A DNA stretch of 28,791 bases from a virus. The stretch covers positions 1 to 28,791 of the IMG/VR virus record IMGVR_UViG_3300050821_003523; one strand, written 5' to 3'. Under the pieces are notes generated by a model. It saw only the letters and a program-made list of their open reading frames with translations. It was not told the origin of the DNA and did no database searches. Numbering within the stretch: position 1 is the stretch's first letter; each line of letters starts with the position of its first letter. Positions 17,977-27,476 of the stretch are shown in pieces. The position numbers and the translations under genes were made by a program.

Positions 17977-19509
17977 ATGCTGACTGACTTCGAATACGCC
18001 GGGATGGCCGCTGCGGAGGGTCTAAGCGATGATCACTCCGAGAACGTGCGCCAATCCTTGCGCTTTCAGGCCCAGCGGTCTACCTACGTGATGGGCAAGG
18101 CTATTGTGGGCTTCGAGGACCTCGTTCCGCATGTCCATGGGGACATGTGTCGGTGGATCGAGCGGCCGTCCCGACGCAAGCTCGGGCTAGTCCCGCGCGA
18201 CCACCTGAAGACCTCGATCTGGACTATCGCCGACACTGTACGGCGGATCGCGGTTGACTGTAACACACGGATGCTAATTGGCAATGAAACCGCAACTAAC
18301 TCTGCACACTTTCTACGACGTATCCAAGCCGTGTTCGAGCGGTCGCAGATCTTCCGGTGGCTCTTCCCGGAGATTATACCTGATACCGCCAAGACAAAGT
18401 GGAACGAGCAAGAGATGCTCATTCCCCGGACCCAAGACTTTCCCGAATCGACCGTGGAAGCAATGGGTGTCGGTGGCGCTGTGGTTAGCCGACATTATAC
18501 CCATATCAAGCTCGACGACCTTGTCGGGAAGGAGGCATCCGAATCCGTAGACGTGATGAAGAAGACGATCGACTGGTATCTATATACCGAATCCCTGCTC
18601 GTTCGCCCGACGGACCCGATCGACGTGTATGGCACGACCTGGACCTTCAAGGATCTCTACAGCTGGATCCAGGAACATGAACTAGACGTGGATTTCTTCC
18701 ATCGGAAAGCGATCGACAAGCGGGGTCGCGTGCTATGGCCCGAGCGCTTCCCGCTGCACGAACTTGAGCGCATTCGGGCCAAGATAGGTCCGTTTAAATT
18801 CTCTTGCCAGTATCAAAATGAGCCGTTCGATCCCGAGCACATGACATTCGATCCGGGATGGCTTCGCTACTATGAACTTGACGGGTGGGAGCCCGACAAC
18901 GAGTCGAGTTCTCAGGTCTTGCGTGTAGTGGGGCAGCCGAAGCCATCCCGGGTCATACCTGTTATCCTCATCGACCCCGCGATCAGCGAGAAAGACTACG
19001 CGGCGCGCTCTGCCGTTGTATGCGCGGGCCTTGACGAGATGGATCGCATCTTCGTGCTCGAGGCGTGGGCCGACCGGTGCCAGCCGCTTCGTATGATCGA
19101 CAAGGTGTTCGAGATGGCCGAGCGGTGGGACCCGATGGTGGTCGCCGTGGAAGGCGTCGCTTACCAACGCGCGCTGAAAGGCTTCATGGAGGCCGAGTGT
19201 CTGCGCCGTAGGAAGTGGTTGAATATACGGGAGGTGAGGCCCGGCAGCCGTGAGGGGAAGGAGACTCGGATCCGCGGTCTCCAGCCATATGCCGAACGCG
19301 GTCGCCTTTGGCTACGGCGCAGCACTTGCAAAGCACTCGTTGAGGAGTTTGAGAGCTTCCCTCTGGGCGAAACCGTAGACTTGCTGGACGCTCTCGGATA
19401 CGGACCTCAAGTGTGGATAGCCCCGGAGGGAAGCTCGACTCAGCAGTTCGAGGCCGACGAGGACAAGCCCTATCGGTATGAGGGCATCTCTGCGCACACG
19501 GGATACTGA
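17977..19509 (+). CDS. terL: Large terminase subunit (510 aa)
   Basis: The N-terminal ATPase has a deviant Walker A (LVPRDHLKTS, residues 71-80) and a Walker B in HIKLDDLVG (176-184). The motif VYGTTWTFKDLY (218-229) fits the coupling region. The C-terminal RNase H-like nuclease has acidic residues D333 (ILIDPAIS), E392 (VAVEGVAY) and D471 (LLDALGYG). It is of usual length for the family. It pumps DNA into the procapsid and cuts concatemers. The ATG has a weak ribosome-binding site, so a start nearby is possible. It lies behind the small-terminase candidate. Confidence 0.95.
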   Translation: MLTDFEYAGMAAAEGLSDDHSENVRQSLRFQAQRSTYVMGKAIVGFEDLVPHVHGDMCRWIERPSRRKLGLVPRDHLKTSIWTIADTVRRIAVDCNTRMLIGNETATNSAHFLRRIQAVFERSQIFRWLFPEIIPDTAKTKWNEQEMLIPRTQDFPESTVEAMGVGGAVVSRHYTHIKLDDLVGKEASESVDVMKKTIDWYLYTESLLVRPTDPIDVYGTTWTFKDLYSWIQEHELDVDFFHRKAIDKRGRVLWPERFPLHELERIRAKIGPFKFSCQYQNEPFDPEHMTFDPGWLRYYELDGWEPDNESSSQVLRVVGQPKPSRVIPVILIDPAISEKDYAARSAVVCAGLDEMDRIFVLEAWADRCQPLRMIDKVFEMAERWDPMVVAVEGVAYQRALKGFMEAECLRRRKWLNIREVRPGSREGKETRIRGLQPYAERGRLWLRRSTCKALVEEFESFPLGETVDLLDALGYGPQVWIAPEGSSTQQFEADEDKPYRYEGISAHTGY

Positions 19510-20927
19510 TGGGTCCAGAAGAGGCATTCGTTGACGATCCGATTCCGCCGAAGCAGCGGCACGTCAAGGAGATTAGGTGGCCCAGCGAGATGCCTAGTCT
19601 CGAGTTCTCTCCTGACTACAGGAATCTACCAGATGCCCCGCGTTCGCTACATGACTATGCGGGCATGGCCACCCGGCCAATCAGCGCGAATATCGAAGAC
19701 CGCCGCCAAGCGCCTGGATATACGTTTGATTGGTGGCAGGATCTGCAGAAGCGGCATGATCGATTCGAGCGAAAGCGGCATCCGCCAGGAGAGCCACTGA
19801 TGGCTAGCGACTATACCCCAGCAGATCCAGCCGACGCGTTTATCGTAGGCATGAGGCGCCGTGGGTGGACCCCCGAGGAGGCCAAGGGCACAGCCGGCAA
19901 TATCGCTGTGGAGTCGGGCTTCTCGCCTAGCGTCAAGTCGTCCGTGCCGAACGAAAGCAGCTACGGCTTCCTCCAGTGGAACAAGGATCGCTTACAGGGT
20001 TTGAAGAATTACGCTGACTCAGTCGAGAAGGATTGGCGCGACCCCGAGACGCAGATGGACTGGATGGACATGGAGCGCTCGGGTACGTCTCGCGACTATG
20101 GTGGCTCGGACGAGCGAACAGCATACAGGCGGGCCTTTGCCGGTGGCGGCACACCCGCTGAGATTGCTGGGCGGTTCGCCAAGTACGTCGAGCGGCCGAA
20201 GGATCTTAGCCAGTCTATAGCCCAGCGTGAAGCCGCTGCGGGTGGCGATGCTAGGCAACAAAATCTCCGCATGTTCGCCGACGCTCGTGTTGGCTACCCG
20301 TCGGGTGCGCCTGCCGACGAGGGCCGGACGTATGGATCAACCACAGGCGACATCATGTGGAAGAAGATTGATCCAAAGACGTTCGAGCTAACGAATAGGC
20401 AGCCTACGCCCGAGGAGCAGCCTGCTGAGCAGCCAAGCCAAGATGATTCTGATAACCAGATAGCTGCTGAGCGGATGCTCGCGCTTCATGGGCAGCGTTT
20501 CAATCAGATGGAACAGGCGATGTTCATGCATGATCTCGTCAACCATGGCTCAGATGTTGCCATGGAGCGAGCTAAGCGGCACCTGCATATGAGGCAGCTT
20601 GCTGATCTCAATCATGACCTCAAGCACGATCCCAACATTGATGTTCAAACTCGGGTCCAGGAGTTGATGGATAGCGGGGCGCTTCGCATCGACGAGCGAG
20701 GCGATCTGTATACGAGCATCCCGATCAATCGGCAGGCGTCGGATCGAATCCTGGACGCCACCAAGCAGTGGACGTCTCCTGACCAGCAAGGTGTAGAGCG
20801 CGACGAGGGCGACTATACCCAAGAGCAGCCTGATCAAACTACGGGCGAGTGGAAAGACAACATGGAGCAGTACATGGAGCAAATGGGGAACATGACGCCT
20901 ACGACACTCGGCCCAGAGGCGCAGTAA
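19509..20927 (+). CDS. Virion protein with phage lysozyme-like domain (472 aa)
   Basis: After a 100-residue lead, residues about 105-260 match the Phage_lysozyme2 type: FIVGMRRRGWTPEEAKGTAG, then NIAVESGF with the likely catalytic E135, then SYGFLQWNKDRL. The rest is helical, Q/D-rich and ends in a methionine-rich acidic tail. A second ATG at 19800, with GGAG 8 nt upstream, would give a 375-residue form that starts at the lysozyme domain. Such domains usually open the cell wall during infection. Its place between terminase and portal is unusual for that role. Confidence 0.75.
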   Translation: MGPEEAFVDDPIPPKQRHVKEIRWPSEMPSLEFSPDYRNLPDAPRSLHDYAGMATRPISANIEDRRQAPGYTFDWWQDLQKRHDRFERKRHPPGEPLMASDYTPADPADAFIVGMRRRGWTPEEAKGTAGNIAVESGFSPSVKSSVPNESSYGFLQWNKDRLQGLKNYADSVEKDWRDPETQMDWMDMERSGTSRDYGGSDERTAYRRAFAGGGTPAEIAGRFAKYVERPKDLSQSIAQREAAAGGDARQQNLRMFADARVGYPSGAPADEGRTYGSTTGDIMWKKIDPKTFELTNRQPTPEEQPAEQPSQDDSDNQIAAERMLALHGQRFNQMEQAMFMHDLVNHGSDVAMERAKRHLHMRQLADLNHDLKHDPNIDVQTRVQELMDSGALRIDERGDLYTSIPINRQASDRILDATKQWTSPDQQGVERDEGDYTQEQPDQTTGEWKDNMEQYMEQMGNMTPTTLGPEAQ

Positions 20928-21319
20928 TGCCAACAACGATTCAGCTCCTCGTCTCGATGGTGGGCGTGAATAACACGGCTGTCGAGTCGCTAAGCGATAC
21001 GTTCGTCTCCCAGTTTGGGCGGCATTTAGTCGTTGACATTCCGGCTCCGCTTCAATTTGTTAAGATTCCGTGGCCGTCGACGGGTGAGGAATCTGTGTAC
21101 TTCAAGTTTCCTCAATTGGCCAACGATTACGATGTGGTTTTCCAGTGGGATAGCACAATACAGACTGCTGAGTTCCCACTAACGATTCCGGCAGGGAGTG
21201 GATTTATACCTATATTCTTACCGAAAGCGAAGCAAGCTAGCAATGGGACAGTCTCGTATTCGCTGCTTCTGTCCCCGGTAGACACGCCAGGTATAACGCT
21301 ACCTGTGTTCTTCTTCTAG
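20927..21319 (+). CDS. Small beta-rich protein of unknown function (130 aa)
   Basis: The start MPTTIQLLVSMVGVNN overlaps the previous stop (TAATG). The protein is almost all predicted strand, with ESVYFKFPQLANDYDVVFQW and ending GITLPVFFF. A virion or decoration protein is plausible from its location; no family is recognised. Confidence 0.65.
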   Translation: MPTTIQLLVSMVGVNNTAVESLSDTFVSQFGRHLVVDIPAPLQFVKIPWPSTGEESVYFKFPQLANDYDVVFQWDSTIQTAEFPLTIPAGSGFIPIFLPKAKQASNGTVSYSLLLSPVDTPGITLPVFFF

Positions 21320-21321
21320 CC

Positions 21322-21594
21322 ATGACACCCGCAGAGCACCAGATGTTCATGCAGCTGGCGCAAAGCCAGGTCAACTTGACGCCTCAAATGGGCCTGGGCA
21401 CGCCGGCATGGAATCCTAATAACGGACTCGAGATGTACCGCAAGCGCCAGATGGCACAGGGCCTCACGGCGCAGCAGCGGATGCACATGCTACAGAGCGC
21501 GGGTGTGACCAACCGCGATGGTATGTATAAGGTGTTCCAAAACATGCATGCGAGCCCACAACAAGCGTTCATGATAAACGGAGGTAAGAAGTAA
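21322..21594 (+). CDS. Small Q/M-rich protein (90 aa)
   Basis: It starts MTPAEHQMFMQLAQSQ and contains QRMHMLQSAGVTNRDG. Its composition (Q, M, N) matches the adjacent 148-aa gene. It lies between lysozyme-domain protein and portal. Unknown. Confidence 0.6.
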   Translation: MTPAEHQMFMQLAQSQVNLTPQMGLGTPAWNPNNGLEMYRKRQMAQGLTAQQRMHMLQSAGVTNRDGMYKVFQNMHASPQQAFMINGGKK

Positions 21595-22040
21595 TGGGAC
21601 AGATGCTAGGTGGCGCCGGCGACATGTCGGCCGCAAGCGGAGTAGGCGGAGCTACAGCCAGCGCGGCGGGCATGCCGTCGGATACCCTCTTTGGGATGCC
21701 CATTGGCGGTGGAGGTGGAGGCACGCCGGGGATGGATCCATCGGCCATGCAGAACATGTCCGCGAACATGCAGGACCTGAATCAGATGGCCCAGTGGATG
21801 GGCGACACTCCTGAGGAGCGCACGAAGAACGCGCAGACCTTCGCGTCGCTGGTGGGTCAGCTGGGGAAGATGGGCAAGGATGCCGCATCTTCGACCATCT
21901 TCCAGCGTATGATGAAGGGTCGGATCAGGCCCATCGAAACACTTCCGAATCAGCAGTCGTCGGGCGGCACAGGAGCAATGCCGTCTACGTTCACTCCGGA
22001 CGTGGCCTCGGCGATCATGTCCAGAATGGGGTACAAGTGA
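21594..22040 (+). CDS. Gly/Met-rich protein (148 aa)
   Basis: GGAGG lies about 11 nt before the ATG. The N-terminal 50 residues are glycine-rich (including GMPIGGGGGGTPGMD), then a helical section (MQDLNQMAQWMGDTPEERT) follows. The protein is probably partly disordered. It may be a structural or packaging-related component; no family. Confidence 0.6.
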   Translation: MGQMLGGAGDMSAASGVGGATASAAGMPSDTLFGMPIGGGGGGTPGMDPSAMQNMSANMQDLNQMAQWMGDTPEERTKNAQTFASLVGQLGKMGKDAASSTIFQRMMKGRIRPIETLPNQQSSGGTGAMPSTFTPDVASAIMSRMGYK

Positions 22041-22041
22041 A

Positions 22042-22203
22042 ATGGGACGTGCAATGAAGAACGAGCGTCGTGGCGGGAACACACAAAAAAGTGCCCCCAA
22101 TCCAGACCCTGTAGCAAAGAGTCTGAAAGGGGGCTCGGGGAAAAGCGGCGACCTTGGTAAGAGTCGCTCTTCGAAGGTATGGGGAGCAGCTAAGAAAGTC
22201 TAA
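22042..22203 (+). CDS. Small basic protein (53 aa)
   Basis: It begins MGRAMKNERRGGNTQKSAP, is rich in K, G and S, and ends KVWGAAKKV. TAATG links it to the portal gene. No family recognised. Confidence 0.6.
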   Translation: MGRAMKNERRGGNTQKSAPNPDPVAKSLKGGSGKSGDLGKSRSSKVWGAAKKV

Positions 22204-24098
22204 TGCCCATCGTCTCTGGAGTGATTCCTGGGGCGCCCGTAGCGCTCACAGAGAAGGATCGTCAGTTCCTGAGGTATTACTTCGACCAGGAACTGGAGGA
22301 AGCTCTGCGGGCGCATGAGCGGAAGATGGAGTGGATCGACGAGTCGAATCGCTTGTACATGGGCGAGCCACTTACGAAGCGCAAGACGTTCCCGTGGGAC
22401 GGCGCGGCGAACCTGGTGGTGCCGCTAGTGGGCATCACCGTGGATAGCATCGTGGCCCGCATCATGAACACGATCTTCGCCGTGCAGCCGTTCTGGTCGA
22501 GCGCAGCGCTGATCAAAGACCTCGAGCCCGTCGTGCATCCGCTGCAGGACTTCATGGAGTGGAGTCGGGTCAATGAGCTAGATATGTACATGCAGACCCG
22601 CTCCTGGATCATGGAGGTGGTAAAGCACGGATGGGCGTATCTCAAGGTCTACTGGACCAGCTTCACCCAGAGGACATTCCAGGTTCAATCTCGAAGGGCC
22701 GTGCCGGTCGACGCGATCGTGAGGAAGCCGTCAGTCGAGCATATCTTGCTCCAGGATATCATCTGCCAAGCTGGCATCGAGGACGAGCTGGTTCAGAGTG
22801 AATGGATCGCGCAGCGAATTCGGCTGACTGATGGCGAGCTGGCTTGGCGTAAGCACGATCGGGTGTACGAGGACACAGATATCATCATCAAGGCCAAAGA
22901 GCATCCGACGCCTCTAGAAGAGCGGTTACAGGAAAACGAGTTCGAGGCCCTCGCTTCGCGGCCGCGGGAGAAGCTGAATACCCTCTACGAGATGTACGCG
23001 GATCTCCCAGTCGCGGGAAGTGAGCTCCCCGTGCCGATCATGGTCACGTTTCACAAGGAGTCGCGGACCATCGCCCGGTGCGTCTATAACCCCGATATAA
23101 CGGGCGCGCGGCCATTCTTCAAGGGGAAGTTCCTCGATCGGGAGGGCAAGCGTGAAGGCATCGGAATCTCCCGACAGCTCCAGCTCATTCAAGAGGAAAT
23201 TAGCACGATACATAACCAACAGGTGGATAACGCAACATTGGCCAATACTCGTTTTTTTATTGGCCGTCGCGGCGTTGTTCGCAATGGCACACGTGTCTGG
23301 CCTGGACGGTTTCTGACCGTACCTGATCCCTCGCGAGATGTCATTACATTGCCGATGGCGGATATCTACCCAAGCATGCAGCAACTCGAGCAGTCGTGCC
23401 TCGCGTATAGCGAGAGGCGATCGGGCATTGCGGACTATCAGCTGGGCCGTGAAAGCTCAACTATTGGAAATCGGGCAACGGCGACCGGCACATTGGCCCT
23501 CATCCAAGAAGGCAATCGTCGCTTCGATCTTAATGTACGCGATATTCGGGAGTGCTTGGGAGGTGTGGGTAAGAAGTTACTATTGCTCAACGCGCAGTTC
23601 AGGCCGTCCGGGATGGCCTACTTCGTCAAGGGTAGCGACGGGAAGCTGGTGGAGCAAGCGCTGGACCTACCTGACGAATTCATCGCCGATGGTATCGGGA
23701 TCGAGCTCACGGCCTCTACCGCGACTATCAACCGCGAGATAGAGAAGCAGGGCTTGATGGCTATGATGGGTCAACTATCCCAATACTATCAGCAATTGCT
23801 CCAGATCAGTGGCGTTGCGATGAACCCGGCGACGCCTCCACCGATACAACAACTTGCGCTCCAGATGGCAGATGGTGCTCGATATCTGATGTCGATGATC
23901 GTCCAGACGTACGAGATCAGGGCCGTCGACACCCTGCTACCGAAGAGCGTAGCGGAGCTACAACAGCAAAATGCCCAGCCACCAGGAACTCCAGGAGGCC
24001 CTGGACAAAGTCCAGCGGAGCCCGGAGTGGCAACTTCTGTGGGCCCACCTAGTGCAAGCACGCCAGGATTGCCTTTTGCGCCTGGCGGCCAGCAATAG
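22203..24098 (+). CDS. Portal protein (631 aa)
   Basis: The protein has the length and layout of podovirus-like portals. The N-terminal part includes WDESNRLYMGE-type acidic helices and PWDGAANLVVPLVGITVDS. The core has GISRQLQLIQEEISTIHNQ and NTRFFIGRRGVVRNG, which resemble the wing/stem of portals. The C-terminal 45 residues are P/G/Q-rich. It forms the ring through which DNA enters and leaves. The position between terminase and scaffold/capsid genes supports the call. Confidence 0.88.
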   Translation: MPIVSGVIPGAPVALTEKDRQFLRYYFDQELEEALRAHERKMEWIDESNRLYMGEPLTKRKTFPWDGAANLVVPLVGITVDSIVARIMNTIFAVQPFWSSAALIKDLEPVVHPLQDFMEWSRVNELDMYMQTRSWIMEVVKHGWAYLKVYWTSFTQRTFQVQSRRAVPVDAIVRKPSVEHILLQDIICQAGIEDELVQSEWIAQRIRLTDGELAWRKHDRVYEDTDIIIKAKEHPTPLEERLQENEFEALASRPREKLNTLYEMYADLPVAGSELPVPIMVTFHKESRTIARCVYNPDITGARPFFKGKFLDREGKREGIGISRQLQLIQEEISTIHNQQVDNATLANTRFFIGRRGVVRNGTRVWPGRFLTVPDPSRDVITLPMADIYPSMQQLEQSCLAYSERRSGIADYQLGRESSTIGNRATATGTLALIQEGNRRFDLNVRDIRECLGGVGKKLLLLNAQFRPSGMAYFVKGSDGKLVEQALDLPDEFIADGIGIELTASTATINREIEKQGLMAMMGQLSQYYQQLLQISGVAMNPATPPPIQQLALQMADGARYLMSMIVQTYEIRAVDTLLPKSVAELQQQNAQPPGTPGGPGQSPAEPGVATSVGPPSASTPGLPFAPGGQQ

Positions 24099-24243
24099 TT
24101 GGGAAGGATTTCTCGAGATGAGAGGCGAGCTGAACGCGATCAATATATTCATCGAATTCGGCGACGACCTACTAAATCGCCTCGAAGAGGCGCAGGGAGC
24201 AGAGGATGGCAGACCAGGACCAGCAGGATACAACGGAAGATAA
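23971..24243 (+). CDS. Small helical protein overlapping the portal gene (90 aa)
   Basis: It starts within the portal's low-complexity tail (128-nt overlap, other frame): MPSHQELQEALDKVQRSPEW, then DCLLRLAASNSWEGFLEM and the end RGELNAINIFIEFGDD. The amphipathic-helix pattern is coherent over the whole length while the portal frame is low complexity there, so the overlap looks real. Function unknown; it may be a head-morphogenesis helper. Confidence 0.65.
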   Translation: MPSHQELQEALDKVQRSPEWQLLWAHLVQARQDCLLRLAASNSWEGFLEMRGELNAINIFIEFGDDLLNRLEEAQGAEDGRPGPAGYNGR

Positions 24244-24907
24244 AGAGGACGTAGCGGCGAAGATCGCGCGTCTCGAGCGAGAGAATCAAGAGTTCAAGGG
24301 CGTGGCCCAGCAGAGCCTCCAAGAGGCTGCTGGTGCTCGTGCTCAGGTGCAGGTGATTCTCGATCAGATCCAACGAGCAGCTGCGCAGGGTGAGATCCCG
24401 AAGGCCGACGCACAGAAGGCAGTGAACTCGTTGCGGGAGCAGTTCGATATGGACCCCGTGAAGGCCATGAACGACCTCGTGACGATGCGAGTGGGCCCGA
24501 TCGTGCAGGAGTACTTTGGACGGTCCGCTGAGACTGAGAGAGTCGCAGCCTATTCTTCGGAGCCCGACCTCATGAAGAAGTACGGGCCTGAGGTAGACGA
24601 ATTTATGAAAGACATGCCGCTAGACGTGAAGGCGAAGTCTGGATCGTACCTGGCGGCACTCAAGTACGTGCGCTCCCAGCACCTCGAAGAGGAAGTGGAG
24701 GATGCACGTAAGGCGGAGCGGGAACGAGCATCACGGCCGGAAGGTGCGTCCCACGCGGAACCCGATAGGGAGCGGAGCAAGGTCCTCTCGCGCGAAGAGC
24801 GGGAGGTCATGAAGCTCGGGTTCAAGGATATGTCGGAGTCCGACTGGTCGAAGTGGAATACGCCGGCTGGCGAGCGTCCCGTGAAGCAGAAGGGGAAGGC
24901 AGCATGA
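24206..24907 (+). CDS. Probable scaffolding protein (233 aa)
   Basis: AGGGAG precedes the ATG. A highly charged N-terminus (MADQDQQDTTEDKEDVAAK) leads into a long coiled coil (IARLERENQEFKGVAQQS), then helices and a basic C-terminus rich in E, R and K. This layout, between portal and capsid genes, is that of scaffolding proteins, which drive procapsid assembly and then leave. No protease domain is visible. Confidence 0.7.
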   Translation: MADQDQQDTTEDKEDVAAKIARLERENQEFKGVAQQSLQEAAGARAQVQVILDQIQRAAAQGEIPKADAQKAVNSLREQFDMDPVKAMNDLVTMRVGPIVQEYFGRSAETERVAAYSSEPDLMKKYGPEVDEFMKDMPLDVKAKSGSYLAALKYVRSQHLEEEVEDARKAERERASRPEGASHAEPDRERSKVLSREEREVMKLGFKDMSESDWSKWNTPAGERPVKQKGKAA

Positions 24908-25353
24908 GTATCGAGTTCGTCAAGGACGAAGCTGACAAGAAGATGGCAGGGGGCGTGTATGATCCCCTCCACGTGAAAAACAAGGACCCAAACTACCACT
25001 ACCGCTGGCTCCGCAAGGAGAAGCTCAATCTGAGCCGCAAGAAGGATTTTCTGAAGTACGAGATCGTGCAGGCTGGCCCGGAGGAGGGCGTCTGCAGCGA
25101 CAACACGCCTCTGAAGGCGGGCGAGGCCGTGGCCGGCCCCGTCGAGGTGGGTGATCTCGTTCTCGCGAAGATCCCGAAAGAGCTTCACGAGGAGTATCGG
25201 CGGCGCAACAAGGCGAAGATCGACGCGATGGCGACTGGCGTGTCTGCGACGTTCAAAGCGCAGGTGGGCGACCGGGGCTATGAGGAGCACAAGGACGTGC
25301 CCGGCTACGCTGGTTCGGTGTCGCGGGACGACGTCGATCTGGAGGAGCGATGA
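24904..25353 (+). CDS. Head-region protein of unknown function (149 aa)
   Basis: The start MSIEFVKDEADKKM overlaps the scaffold stop by ATGA. The middle has a conserved-looking aromatic/basic stretch (DPNYHYRWLRKEKLNL) and a beta region (GPVEVGDLVLAKIPKEL). It is co-located with head genes. Unknown. Confidence 0.65.
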   Translation: MSIEFVKDEADKKMAGGVYDPLHVKNKDPNYHYRWLRKEKLNLSRKKDFLKYEIVQAGPEEGVCSDNTPLKAGEAVAGPVEVGDLVLAKIPKELHEEYRRRNKAKIDAMATGVSATFKAQVGDRGYEEHKDVPGYAGSVSRDDVDLEER

Positions 25354-25814
25354 GACAGCTATCACAGCAGATGACGGTGAGCGGGAACTCACCCCTCACC
25401 TTGACGTTTCCCGAAGCGGCAGGCCAAACGTTCGAGCGCGGAGCTCCTGTCGTGCTCAACGCCTCGGGAGCAGTTCAGGAAGCTGCAACGCCAGCTGCGT
25501 CTCTCGTGGGCATCGCAGCAATGCCTGCCAACGGAGCCGGGGCGTCGCGGTATCTACCTCCGCCGACTGGTCAGCCGGTTACCGTCTGGATCGCCAACGA
25601 CGATACCCTGTTCGGCGTCCAGATGAATGGTGGCGTGCAGGCAGATGTCGGTAAGCTCGTGACGGTCAGCAAGGCAGCGAGCCTGTGGACCGCTGATCGG
25701 ACGACTGCCGGCACGTTCATGGTCCTGTTCATCTACACCGAGGCGCAGACGAATCTCGTAGTTGCCGTGGGCAAGTTCATCGAGTCTGCGACTCAGATGA
25801 TGAAGGCGGCGTGA
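25350..25814 (+). CDS. Probable head decoration protein (154 aa)
   Basis: The protein is beta-rich and glycine/alanine-rich: TFERGAPVVLNASGAVQE, then ASLVGIAAMPANGAG and QPVTVWIANDDTLFG. This pattern (a repeated-strand domain just before the capsid gene) resembles capsid cement/decoration proteins. It overlaps the preceding gene by ATGA and precedes the capsid gene by 1 nt. Confidence 0.65.
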   Translation: MRQLSQQMTVSGNSPLTLTFPEAAGQTFERGAPVVLNASGAVQEAATPAASLVGIAAMPANGAGASRYLPPPTGQPVTVWIANDDTLFGVQMNGGVQADVGKLVTVSKAASLWTADRTTAGTFMVLFIYTEAQTNLVVAVGKFIESATQMMKAA

Positions 25815-25815
25815 G

Positions 25816-26724
25816 ATGGTAAACGTAACTGGTGCATTTTCATTCCTGCTAGCACCTGGGCTCCGCAAGGTGTTCTTCCAGCTCCTGGAAGAGCGCCCGC
25901 CCGAGTATAGCAAGATCGCCAACGAGGAGACGAGCGAACGGGCGTGGGAAGAGGACCTGGAAGTAGCAGGTCTGAGATCCATGCCAGTGAAGCCCGAAGG
26001 GCGGGGCATCCAGTACCAGGATCTCCTGCAGGGTGGGAAGAAGCGTTACACGCATCTCACCTATGGCTTGGGCTTCCGCGTGACGCTGGAGATGATGGAG
26101 GACGATCTCTACAACGTCATGAAGAAGAACACTCGCGAGCTAGCCAAAGCGGCTCGCAACGCGAGAGAAGTCGCGTTCTTCAACATGCTCAACAACGCGT
26201 TCACGACTGAGTTCGGCTTCCCGAAGTTCGGGAACAACGAGCCGCTGATCGCTGCGACGCACACGAAGCTAGGTGGCGGGACTGGAAGCAACCGGGCGAC
26301 CACCGACGCAGATCTTTCGCCGACCAGTCTGGAGGCTGCGATCATCAGCTTCGAGTCGCTGTCTGACGAGATGGACATCCCGGTGGTCGTCAAGCCGAAG
26401 CTCCTGCTGTGCGGGCCTCAGCTGAAGATGACTGCTCGGGAGATTCTGGGCAGCGAGTTCCGCCCGTATACTAGCAACAACGAAATCAATGCGCTCCGTG
26501 AGGAGGGCCTTGATTACATGGTCGGCCACTACATCGTCGACCCTGATTCGTGGTTCCTGCTCGCTGGCAAGGGCGATCACGATCTCAACTTCTTCGAGCG
26601 GCAGCCGGAGCGTTTCCAGAATGGAGATGACTTCGATACTGGCGACGCGAAGTTCAAGAGCTTCCAGCGCTTCTCGATTGGCGCTGGCGAGTGGCGAGGG
26701 ATCTACGGCTCGCAGGGGGCCTAA
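25816..26724 (+). CDS. Major capsid protein, HK97-like fold (302 aa)
   Basis: The N-terminal part holds the acidic helix (ERAWEEDLEVAG), the middle contains HLTYGLGFRVTLEMMEDD and NAREVAFFNMLNNAF, and the C-terminal part includes VVKPKLLLCGPQLKMTAREI and YIVDPDSWFLLAGKGDH. This order matches Mu-type/HK97-fold major capsid proteins, without a prohead protease. The location after scaffold and decoration genes confirms it. Confidence 0.88.
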   Translation: MVNVTGAFSFLLAPGLRKVFFQLLEERPPEYSKIANEETSERAWEEDLEVAGLRSMPVKPEGRGIQYQDLLQGGKKRYTHLTYGLGFRVTLEMMEDDLYNVMKKNTRELAKAARNAREVAFFNMLNNAFTTEFGFPKFGNNEPLIAATHTKLGGGTGSNRATTDADLSPTSLEAAIISFESLSDEMDIPVVVKPKLLLCGPQLKMTAREILGSEFRPYTSNNEINALREEGLDYMVGHYIVDPDSWFLLAGKGDHDLNFFERQPERFQNGDDFDTGDAKFKSFQRFSIGAGEWRGIYGSQGA

Positions 26725-27476
26725 TGTTCATCAACACGGAAATCTATCCACGAAACTGCAGCATCTACGGCTCCTCCCACCTGCCGAGCCTGGTGGGGGC
26801 TGCAAGTCTCGTGAACACGTGTGGGGTCCTCGTCTTCGCGACACCTGACGGGAACGAGTATTACATCTTCATGGACGGAATCACGCCCTCGCTTGGGGGC
26901 GTGAACGAAGTCATGGCGGGTGGAATCGGCACCGTTGGATGCGCGTTGGGGGCCGCAGTGGCCCCCGCACCTAACCCAATCGGGATACAAGATGGGTTGT
27001 CCGTGCTCGGCGGACAGCGCATGTCAAGCTCAGTGTATATCTCGGCTGGAATATCTCCTCGTGATGGCTCGCCGATGAGTGGAGCCCTTGCGATGGCGAC
27101 AGGTAAGGGTACGAATCAAGGCGCTAGGTATCTATTCATGTCAAAGACGGCTGCCAACACGTGGCAGCTGTGCTGCGACAGCGAGAACATGTATCTTCAG
27201 AACACCCCTGGAGCCATTCCTGTGGGAACCCCAGTTGTGGGCTCAGGGGCGCTCGGCGCGTTCCGTGATGGGCGAACGATCATCGGGAACGATCAGCGAG
27301 CCGGCGGGTATCCGCCAGTTCTATTCGTCGATTCAGGCGGGCGAGGAGCGGGGTTTGCGTTCGAGTTCGGGGGACAGGATGACCAAGGGAAAGCTGTGGT
27401 CATGTATATCAGCGATCTGACTGGCATGCCTACCTTCGTAACGCCAGCGGCTTGGCTCACGTGGAATGGATCCTAG
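26724..27476 (+). CDS. Virion-region protein of unknown function (250 aa)
   Basis: It begins MFINTEIYPRNCSIYG and is glycine-rich throughout: GGVNEVMAGGIGTVGCALG, then SGALGAFRDGRTIIGNDQRA. The pattern suggests a beta-sandwich or beta-helix protein such as a tail or fibre component. It overlaps the capsid stop (TAATG). No family recognised. Confidence 0.65.
   Translation: MFINTEIYPRNCSIYGSSHLPSLVGAASLVNTCGVLVFATPDGNEYYIFMDGITPSLGGVNEVMAGGIGTVGCALGAAVAPAPNPIGIQDGLSVLGGQRMSSSVYISAGISPRDGSPMSGALAMATGKGTNQGARYLFMSKTAANTWQLCCDSENMYLQNTPGAIPVGTPVVGSGALGAFRDGRTIIGNDQRAGGYPPVLFVDSGGRGAGFAFEFGGQDDQGKAVVMYISDLTGMPTFVTPAAWLTWNGS

Noticed and set aside
24550-25392. 280-aa frame on the minus strand
   Set aside because: Antisense to scaffold and two coherent plus genes; leucine/arginine/serine-rich shadow.
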